Below, piece after piece: positions 54,961-64,000 of a DNA stretch of 64,000 nt. Made by a program: the position numbers and the translations under genes. Position 1 is the stretch's first letter, and each line of letters starts with the position of its first letter. The notes beneath the pieces are model-generated. The model was not told the origin of the DNA and did no database searches. It saw only the letters and a list, made by a program, of their open reading frames with translations. The stretch lies in assembly GCA_905147135.1 (NCBI GenBank), contig LR990050.1, forward strand, positions 20,458,001-20,522,000, written 5' to 3'. The DNA comes from Blastobasis lacticolella (taxonomy: Eukaryota; Arthropoda; Insecta; Lepidoptera; Blastobasidae).

Positions 54961-55439
54961 TATATACTGACGATCCGTTTCGCATTTTGTTTTTGTAACA
55001 ACGTAATTTTAAGTTGAGTTAAATTAAAATTAAATAATCATTTATTGCAGAATTTAAGCAATTTCATATTTTTAGTAGATGAGGTAGTTAGGTAATTTAA
55101 TTCAATTTACCATAAACATGTCAATTCAATACTTATGTCAATAAATCAGTTACAATAATGTCAAATAATTTCATAAATTAATTCTAACTATGTCTCTATA
55201 CACAATCCAATAAATTAACAAATCAAGTCAAAATAACTGTAAAAATAATCTTAAACAAACGCCTACTTAATGTAGGTAATCCAACTGAACCTATTAGACA
55301 GGTACAGTATGCAGCAAATTGTTGCAATAAGGCTATTCGACAAGTATAGCCATTCAGTGGTGGCTAATAACCAACTTCTTGTTCAAAATCATACATTTCA
55401 GTCCATTTCACAGGATAGGCCCTAGACAGTAAACGTATC

Positions 55440-55605
55440 CAAAATGCATGTTGTGACGTCATTCCACATAGTGGGATCAAAATGGCGGCGTACTATATAG
55501 GAGATCGGCGGTACCGCTGCTGGTTTTGCTGATGTCCATAGACAACGGCAGTGACCACTTTCCCTTGGGTGGCCCGTTTGCTTGTTTGTTTGCCATATAA
55601 GTAAC
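55440..55605 (+). repeat. LINE 3' tail and inverse TGACGTCA repeat
   Basis: GTGACGTCATTCCACATAGT is the inverse of the repeat at 54878. GCAGTGACCACTTTCCCTTG and GGCCCGTTTGCTTGTTTGTT match the LINE tail at 2940-3000. Confidence 0.6.
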
Positions 55606-55880
55606 ATAGACATTTTTAAAATGTTAACAAGATGTATGCTCGTTCGCGTCGGTCTATATAAAAAAATTGACACTATGCTTTGTGATAATAATTATTTGTC
55701 GCCATTAAAATTGACGAGGCTATCCCCGGAGCGCAGTTGAGCGTGCGATTAAAGTATGCCACATTTCAACCATGGTACTCGACAAGGTAGTTTTAAAATA
55801 TAGAGGTAAAATATATTATGGCAATTGTTAATTAATTCGTTTATAGTCAACATCGCCAAGCACCGCGGTGCTCCCAACGG

Positions 55881-55937
55881 CCCAGCGGCCCAGCGGCCCA
55901 GCGGCCCAGCGGCCCAGCAGCCTAGCGGCCTAGCGGC
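55881..55937. repeat. GC minisatellite, 10-base unit
   Basis: Five to six units of CGGCCCAG(CG) with CTAG variants at the right end. Confidence 0.85.
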
Positions 55938-58900
55938 GGGCGGCAATAGCTTATCAGGCATCTAATTGTTTTGTGATTATCTATTACTAGAGCTCCGTTT
56001 AAAATTTTATGTAAATAACATTGTAGAATTTTATTGTTTTTATTTTAGGTGTTATAAAAACGATTTGAATTAGTATATCCATAAATAATGTAAGTAAGCT
56101 ATAATATGTACATAAGAGCACAGGAACCGAGCGCAGCTGCCACGCGGCTCGCTTGGTCATGTATATTTTCATATTCATGTTACATATTTTATATTTTTAT
56201 ACATATCTATAAATGTTAATTTAATTAGTTATATAAGCGTCAAACGTGAGAATCTCAAAATTGTACTTAATGAATAACATTATTGCTCAGCTGTAATACA
56301 AAAATAGTATTTTAATATTCACTTTATGCGGTCGTCTTTTGACGATTATATAGGCACTAGACAGGCGCGTACTTACCGCCGTGACTTCGGGCAGCGACCA
56401 GTTAATAACGGCAACATTAAATATAGTATCGTAACATTAAATAATAATTTAAATTTTTATATAGGTATTCATTCACCGCCTATTCGCAGGTGGTTCAATG
56501 CCATAGCAAATGGGTCGATGAGATGAAATCCGAGATGAAGAAGATTCTAGAACCATGGTATCATTTTTCAAATTACAGGCTTACGACGACATGAACCTTG
56601 AAAATAAAATCTTACAACTTTTCCTTCTTCCGACTTTCCGACTTCTCACTGGCCCATTGGATTTCTCACTCCTTAATGGTTAAAGCTTATATAGCGCCAC
56701 GTACTAAGTAATTTATGCAAACAAATTAATCACGTTATTGAATATTAGCTAGAATGATATGATGTGACTTGAAATCTCTGATGTAGCATTTCAAGAATTA
56801 AGTATAATAGTCAATAAATTATAATTAATAGAAACCAATTTGTATTTTATATTACGGTATAACATCCCATAGTAATATATTATCGAGACACTACCGGCGT
56901 CCGAACTGCTGTTGAAACTGTATTTCAAATGAAAGGCATGCATATTGCATACTGTGCAACTCGTATTCTCCTTTCCGCGCGCTGTTGTCTTTGTTTGGAG
57001 CCAGCCGCCCACGAGCCACGCCATCAGACGCCATGCGAGAGGCGAGCCATTGCCATCCATTTCATGCAATTCTTAACCCAAGATTAGGCGATTTGTTTTT
57101 CTGTTTGTTTTTAAATAGTTATTAAAGAAATTCTTGTACTGGTTCCAATCCATCGGGTTGAGGGCCTGGTGATCTGTAAGTCAGATCTAAACCTAGAGCT
57201 GACACCAGTCTCTCACACAGGTTCTAGGTATATATTTGTTTATTACTATATATTTATTGTTTTTGATTAGTTGAAATGAAACCAATGCGAAGAGAAAATA
57301 AACATTATGAATTAAGGGGCCACATCGTTCGATTGGATCGATTTCGATGCGGTAGTTTTTTTTTAAAAGCTAGAACTCGTTTAATGAAGATGGTTCTTAG
57401 CTATTTACCCGGTTGAGCAGTTTAAGGAAAATTTAATACTTATAGTAGTGGACTTTACCGGTCCGACATTCGGTTATTTATTGTTTTCACGCAGGCTCGT
57501 ATCGAATATTTCTCAATCGTCTACTTTTAATTACGGATTATAATAATTATAATACACTGTATCGATAAGTAATTATCTTATCTGTTCTGATTTTACCTAT
57601 ATGTATACCACTAATATGTGGATACCTGCGTAGCTCCCCTAGTTGGAGCCGCGCCGCTGATAGTTCCGCCCTATATCACAACCCAGTGAACTTCCGACCA
57701 CGAACGGGCAGCCCTTTCGGAGCGGTCTCGGAAAGACGAGACTTTAGTCAAGTTTTTACGCCCACTCCATACAATGGAAGATTTACAGGCAGCTACTTTA
57801 AAAGGTTAAAAGTGTAAATCAGCGTGCTGTCGCTGCTTAGACAGGATTCTTAAGTATTTAATTTGGTAACCGAAGGTATTCGGAAAAATATACTTGTTTT
57901 AGTACCTTTTCTAAGAAGTAAACGCAAAATGTCTACATTTTGAAATACTGAAATTATTTTGAACCCGCAATTATTTTTTTGTTTTATTTTGGGGCACCTA
58001 GTATAATAAAATAATCGAGTTTGACAATTCCGCGGCCCGAGGCGCGGTATTATAAACTATGACAATGCTGTAGCGTATTGTCTACGTTTCGAACTTGGTG
58101 GTTATTATCAGAATTTTTATAAATATATTTCACAAGTTTCTTACTGTGTACCTTGGATATCGAGTTGCTCGACATTATCAGTCAACAATTTATCAACCTG
58201 GGGGAATTACCAACCGGTTCGCTAATTTCGCGTTTTCCCATGTCTAACAATTTGGCCAATATATAAATGTTTGTTTTGTTTGAAACCTCAATAAGTACTG
58301 TAGTGTAGCCAGATAAGTATCCCGTCGATCTATGGTATAAGCTTTTCCTGAGCTTCGATAATAGCGATTGGCCGTTAGTGGCTCGGTATATGCCAACTCT
58401 TCCCTACCAGTAATTAGTTCCAGCTTCGGCCTTCAACTAAAAATTTTGGAATTTTGTCAATTTTGTTTTTTACTTCAGTGCATCGAACAGACCCGTTATT
58501 TTAATAAATAATTATATTATTTTTCGTGCGGATCCAGTCTGTCCGAGAACGCTTCACACGCTGCACGAGCGTAACTAGCTTGAAAATTTTGTCTTTCCGA
58601 TAAAAAACTTTTACGTTCAGCAGTGCGTAAACAAATAAAATATGCCTTTGAACAGGGTATAATGATAAATCAATAGATCTACCGTGGGTACGTAATCATT
58701 TTAGTGGAAACCATTGGTCTTTCAACAAGACTCGGGACCACCCCATAAAACCCAACGTTTTTTACAAGAAAAAATTCTTAGTTTTATTTCTTTACAACAA
58801 GGGCCACCATCTTGCCAAGTCTATTCCGGAACTTAAAGTATCCGCTAAATACCTTGAGACAATCCATCCACTATATATCCGTCCATCCGCAATATAGCTT

Positions 58901-59545
58901 ATAGCCCATGGGCTATCCTAAAGATATTTATCCTGAAATTCGATGTGGTTCCCGCGGGTACGGATCTGGAACGTTCTTCTACGCGGATGAAGTCACGGAT
59001 AAAAACTAGTAACGTCTATTTTTTACTTTGAAATGTTTTTCGATATGGGCTAATACTAGTAGTAGGTATATGTGTTTGAGTATTAGAAGTTTATGAAAAA
59101 AAATGAAAATTGACAACACTTGCGTGACGGTCCCTGTAGGTTGGTATCCACTCCCCGCGACAGGCGATTTAAAAAATTGAACTACAATTCTGCACGTAGG
59201 CGTAGGTAAGTATGAAAGAAATAAGTAGGTACCTCTGCACCAACGGACGAACGCGGAGTCGCGAATAGCTACTTTGTTTTTTATTATTTAAGCTGCCCGG
59301 CGCGATTCCGTTAGCGTCGCGTCCTACCCCTACTCTTCTTTACTCTACTCTACCCTACCTACCCTTTTTACAAGCTTTAATTTAGTTTCACATGTTACCT
59401 TGCAAGTTTCATTTGACCCATTTCCCGGTTTCCGATTGAGCTGACATTTTGCACACTCTGTAACTTCGATGCCTATGCAATGTTATGATACCGTCGAGTT
59501 GATCTGATGATGTAGACGGAAGGTGCCCACAGGAAGTCCTAAACT

Positions 59546-59583
59546 CATCATCATCGTCTGAGCGGTCAATCCCGGCTACTGCC
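59546..59583 (-). mobile_element. 38-bp retroelement tail with 15-bp target duplication
   Basis: CATCATCATCGTCTGAGCGG to GGCTACTGCC lies between two copies of AGGAAGTCCTAAACT (59531-59545 and 59584-59598). The insert matches the extreme 3' end of the RTE LINE at 12811 and 26068. Confidence 0.85.
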
Positions 59584-60039
59584 AGGAAGTCCTAAACTAC
59601 GCATGGTAACCCCATCTACTTTCGGCTTGTGTGATTAGTCATGACAAATGGTCTGACTGATCATAGAACGCGCGATGAAAGCTTGCAATAAATAAATATT
59701 TTTAATTTGAACTTGTTTCTTTCGTACAAACCTTGTCCTGACAATTACAAACCTAACGACAAACAATTAGTCAAATTGGTCCAGCGTTCTCGACTTTTGC
59801 GCTTAGCAATACATACATACATAAAGCTCACGCCTGTGTCCCACAGGTGGAGTAGACAGAGACTATGGCAATACGTTTAGCTAATAATTTTTATACAGAA
59901 CATAGGTAGGTAGAATAGGTATTTACTCTGAGATATATAAGAGACGTACTTACCCATGTTCAAAGCAAAACACATGATAGAAACGAAGATAAGTAGGTAA
60001 TCTTTAGAAGCCTTGTTACAAATCTCAACCATACTGTCG

Positions 60040-60290
60040 TGACGCCGTTTCGTTTAATGCGCTTATTCAGTCTAAATTCAGAAGCAAAAAGAGTTAGTAC
60101 AAATCAAAGTAGAATGTATTAGTCGTTGAATAAGGCCCATTTTTGTATAACGCCTTTTGAAAAGCAAAGCGACGCGTAACAATATAAGTGATACAAAATT
60201 TGACCTTATTCAACTAAACATTTCACTTTAATTTGCTCTCACGCTTTGCTACTGAATTTGGCCAAACGGAATAAGCTCCTAAGCCGACGA
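60040..60290. mobile_element. Imperfect fold-back element
   Basis: The left side (TAAATTCAGAAGCAAA... GTTGAATAAGGCC) pairs with the right side (GACCTTATTCAACTAAAC... TTTGCTACTGAATTTGG) over about 70 bases with many mismatches, around a centre of about 55 bases. Confidence 0.55.
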
Positions 60291-62220
60291 TTACCTACGT
60301 AGGTACGTGTAGGTAGGTGCTTACGTCTCGAATGCCAGCAACGGGCGGCCCTTAACAACATTTGATACTAATGAAGGCAACGCGTTCAAGTGATCACAGA
60401 GCCAGATTAATATTCATAGTTACGAATCCTGGTGTAAGCTCAAGTTTCCATCTATAACATTTAGAGGTGTCTCTGTCTGTAACGAATGGAATGCATTTGA
60501 TGCTAAAGCAACCGGCCGACCGTTATGGTGGAAAACCAGGGCTTTATCGATTAACTGTAAATGCAATAAGCTCCTTACCGGCAAGGTACAACTCCAAGTG
60601 AAATATTTTTAGCATATCTATTAGTGTTCATAATTCAACTTTGTTTTGGGTTTGTAAACGTCCTAATAACCGTCTGTTTTCCATGAATTGAATGTTGCAT
60701 GGTGTGTCGTGTGGTCGTTCACTGCAGTAGTGGCATTAGTAGGTACAGTAAGTATGTTATACTCATAACTTTGGTGCCATATAAAATCTTTGTCACAAAC
60801 CTAAATTGGATGTGTTAGTAGCTAAACTCGATTTCAGATTAAACTAGCTTACCCTAAGCGTTTCAGGATAGACCAGTGGCCCTAGGCCCAACTGATGGAG
60901 GGTTGTTATTGAAACTAAATGGTTTCAATAATAACCCTCGTAGGTTAAGATGATAGATTTAAGTTTGGCCTGAGATCGGATTTGGATGGTAATATGTGCA
61001 CAATTTAAAAAGAAATCACTACGTTTAAAGTTCAATAAGTGAAAGGTAATAAGTATTATACTTACCTACTTAAAAATTAGCTCGGCACAATACACAGTAT
61101 TTATTTGTGTGACAAGTATTTGAAATCTGTGTTTAGGTAGGTACCTAAGTTCCACAAAGCTGCATTACACCTCGTCTCCGTCTGCGGCCCGGCTGCAAGA
61201 GTCCTTTATGTGATATTAGCAAGGTTCGGTATTCCCTTTTCATTTGTTTTTAACATTCGAGCGACTGTCTCAGCGACAGAAATAATAAACTTTCAACTCC
61301 TACTCTTACATTTTCAGGTATTAGTTTAATATCTACTATATTTTTTTTTCAAATCAACAATAAACAATGAGATTACAGTAAGTAACTTATGTCGTAATTT
61401 TCGTACGTATTTCGCGCGCTTTTTCTTTTTTTTTTTTATTCATTCGTCGGCTTACTGCATTGACGTCATCAATGATCCGCAACATGATCTAAATAGGGCT
61501 TAAGAGGACTTACTCTAGGCTCTGTAAACAAATTATAATACATATTTGTGAATAGCTGTATTTATCAATAGGTTACGTTACTTGCTTAAATCAAATCAGC
61601 ACGATTTTTTATTTAATAACCTATAAAATGTTTAGGTGATATGAGTCACTCCACGAGCAAGTGTGTCGAGAAAGTTAGGGCCATTTTAGGGAGAAAAGTG
61701 TTACGGTGCGTCCAAATCAATATGCTATACAACTTTGTTATATTACACGTCCACAATATTTATTGAATATTGTTATAGGTAGAAGGACATTTTCGTATCT
61801 CCGTTTCGTATTCATATGATTACTTTATTTCTTTGATTTTTGCATTGTCTTGCTTTGCCTATTTCAGGTTCGGACCTTGAAGAACGGTTGATCAAATAGC
61901 GCCGCTCGAGCCGCGAGGCCGCGACATTTTATTGGATCTATATCGTCTGTGTTCCATTTGCAACCACCCGGATGGCACACGGATATGATAGACAGACATT
62001 ATATATAAGCTCTGAAGTGTGTAAACTATACCTATTTTTTATAAATTCTCGAGTAGGTACGAACGTACCGAGCCGTGTGTTACCCGGACGGCGACAGCAT
62101 GTTCAGCAGTTTCGGGTACGAATATGCAGTCTAAAACAGTTTTCTTTATTTGTTTATCTTATGTAAGTATATATATTATCTATGAGGGAAATAAAGTAAA
62201 ATATAAATTCGTAAAGCTTC
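60291..62220. other. No gene recognised
   Basis: AT-rich DNA with a hairpin at 60898-60938. No host gene. Confidence 0.4.
60898..60938. repeat. 18-bp hairpin
   Basis: GAGGGTTGTTATTGAAAC pairs with GTTTCAATAATAACCCTC, with one G-U pair, around a loop of about 6 bases. Confidence 0.7.
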
Positions 62221-62247
62221 GAGTTTATTAGTTAAACAAATATCACT

Positions 62248-62253
62248 TTTATT
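62248..62253 (-). terminator. Candidate poly-A signal
   Basis: TTTATT on the plus strand, giving AATAAA about 205 bases after the stop of the minus-strand exon at 62456-62653. Confidence 0.35.
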
Positions 62254-62455
62254 TACAACCAAAGCAATCACAAATTATAGTAAAAACTAATCATAATCTC
62301 CTAAAACTACTTAACAGATCGAAATATTTACAATAGAGTTAACAATCTTTAACTTATAGAACGTTACACGCGTCAACTATCCGATCGATTCGCGAAAGGC
62401 ATTTTTACGGTGATTGAAGGCAGCCGTCGTCGTCGTCGGCGGGCCCGGCGCGTCA

Positions 62456-62653
62456 CGCCGTGGCCAGCGGCTGCGTCACCACGGGCGAGCGCCGCCGCGG
62501 GGACGCGTCGTCGCCGCCGCTGCCGCCCGCCGCGCCCGCCCCGCCCGGGCCCGCCGCAGCCGCCCCGCCCGCCCCGGCCGCGCCCGCCGCCCCGCCAGCC
62601 GCGGCCGCCGCGCCCGGCTCCGACAGCCGCAGCGCCACCTCCAGGTCGCGCAG
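62456..62653 (-). CDS. Probable last exon of an unidentified minus-strand gene
   Basis: On the minus strand an acceptor-like ATGCCGCAG precedes VLRDLEVALRLSEPG, then an Ala/Gly tract, then GGDDASPRRRSPVVTQPLAT and a TGA. The GC-rich, exon-like composition matches the Ptp10D exons, the acceptor is followed directly by an ordinary-looking helical segment, and the tail holds an SPRRRSP motif that resembles kinase sites. A plus-strand frame also exists but is Pro/Arg low-complexity. The upstream exons would lie beyond 62660, partly outside the window, and I cannot identify them or the protein. Confidence 0.45.
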
Positions 62654-62659
62654 CACCTG

Positions 62660-64000
62660 CGGCATCCGACCATATCAACAACAGTCCTTATACGGTTCAC
62701 CGGGATGGGGCACGCTGAAATAATAGCTTCCGCTACTGGTAGACCTGACCGACTCCTCTACGAGAGAGGATGGCGTCTCCGACCCTCGCAGTGTTAAAAA
62801 TATACGACAAAAATACAGGCGCCTAGTTTCAAGGCTATACTCGTACAACACGACATTCGTCCCTAGTACGGCCAAATTTGCCACCCGCAACTTCCTCGCG
62901 AGTTTTGCCTTGCTTCGACCCAATAACTGGGGACTGGGTAATAACCCACCAGAGCAGGAACTGGAACAGGAGGCAAGTTCGTCCGATTTTACATACATAT
63001 ATAAATACATACACACTGATGCTTGTATGCAGAGGCAGACACTATCCAGTGCCACAAGCTGGCGTCCTGACACACCTCATTCTTTTCTTTTCTTCCGTTT
63101 AATGCTCGTCGCATAAATAACCGTCTTATTCATACAATTTATTTGACGTTCTATTTCACCTATTTAGTCTTTACCTGTAAAGTGACTAGTTAGTGATAGC
63201 TCTGTGAAACATCAAATAACTTTTATAAAGTGGAGCATCCATTTAAAAAACCCTTTCCTAGCTAGCGGCTGCCTAAGCAATGCCACCCGAACCCATCTTG
63301 TTACTAGGTTTAGATACACCGAAAGGATGCTCGTGGGCTGCCAGTGTGGCTTCTATGCCAATATTGTGTGGTAAATTGGCTTATCAGTCAGTGACGCAGT
63401 CTCAGTAAAGCGGTCGCGCTTGCTGGTATCGGCACATTTTAACATTACGTTACAGAAAACTACGTATGTACGGCATGTACCTTGCCCGTGCCACGAACTA
63501 ATTATAGATAGGCAACGCTCATAAACCTGGCGTGATGTAGTAAATTTCGCATGTTTCGAAACTTGGTTTCCATGACGGCCGAACTTCGTTCCAGTTTGCA
63601 AACGAAATCGGAAACGTGTGTTTTGCTTTATATATTATATTATATACGGTACACTTTATCATTGTTGGGCAAATGATTACAAAAATAAAATGACGGGAAG
63701 TTGACCGCAATTACTATTACAGTATCAATTCAACGACTGTTGCTCAATTGTCTGCATAAACGTTATTACGTTTCTGGAAAGAGATGTGTTGGCTGTAATT
63801 AATGCCCATCCTTCTATACTCGTATATTACAGGCAAGGACCGTTTGATTGGGTGTTAATCAGAAAATATATAAGCCAAAAATAATTTTTTAATACATATT
63901 AGTCTATTTTTATTGGGCCATTTGCACACACATAACCGGGATCGACGCCAACCCCTTCTCCCAAAGAAGCAAAACGGTGGTGGTCCGGTGGAACAGAACC
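62660..64000. other. No gene recognised; possible intron of minus-strand gene
   Basis: AT-rich overall. A minus frame (62675-63073) shows no domain. The right edge has TAACCGGGATCGACGCC, slightly like the dispersed repeat at 52428. Confidence 0.35.

Larger units (their letters stand above)
55610..60030. other. No gene recognised
   Basis: AT-rich DNA. Contains a GC minisatellite (55881-55937), a decayed repeat shared with 10130-10410 (59370-59660), and no convincing exon. The block 57627-57745 is less AT-rich and may be a repeat fragment. Confidence 0.4.

Overview
The window reads as nuclear DNA of an insect, most probably a moth or butterfly (Lepidoptera). The basis is an AT-rich background scattered with TACCTA/TAGGTA motifs, very GC-rich coding exons, an arthropod-type receptor phosphatase of the Ptp10D class, and many non-LTR retrotransposon, mariner, hAT, piggyBac-like and MITE fragments. 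The species cannot be named from the sequence alone.

Three host loci are well supported. (1) 15585-15963, plus strand: two short reading frames 13 bases apart on what looks like one transcript. Each encodes a single-pass membrane microprotein with a basic tail. (2) 16431-18305, minus strand: an intact, intronless Mre11 nuclease gene (624 aa), convergent with the microprotein pair. (3) 28075-53920, plus strand: a 13-exon receptor tyrosine phosphatase of the Ptp10D/R3 class. Every splice phase agrees and the frame closes at 1621 aa, giving a signal peptide, about a dozen fibronectin III repeats, one transmembrane helix, one catalytic PTP domain and a short acidic tail. A probable last exon of a further minus-strand gene lies at 62456-62653, and positions 1-119 may hold a coding fragment.

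Most of the rest is transposon archaeology, often nested. 4.4-9.3 kb: a dead mariner copy is split by a minus-strand LINE, which is itself split by a plus-strand insert that includes an internally deleted LINE. Matching short duplications mark each join. 18.8-19.8 kb: two adjacent MITEs. 20.1-25.2 kb: a hAT transposase relic is split by a 4-kb element with 34-bp inverted ends, AATT flanks and an array of about seven 20-bp motifs near its right end. The 4-kb element holds an RTE-type LINE, a 366-bp tandem duplication and a hairpin, but no recognisable transposase. 25.6-26.9 kb: a TTAA-flanked, piggyBac-like non-autonomous element. 27.1-27.7 kb: an element with perfect 36-bp inverted ends, 400 bp upstream of the phosphatase start. 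Intron 1 of the phosphatase (28.1-39.2 kb) is mostly a minus-strand Jockey-type LINE split by a plus-strand CR1-like LINE, which carries a SINE and a poly-A insert, both with clear target duplications.

The host genes share no evident pathway: Mre11 acts in nuclear double-strand-break repair, and the phosphatase acts at the cell surface. From 54 to 62.2 kb I recognise no host gene, only repeats and low-complexity DNA. The boundaries of decayed elements are approximate.
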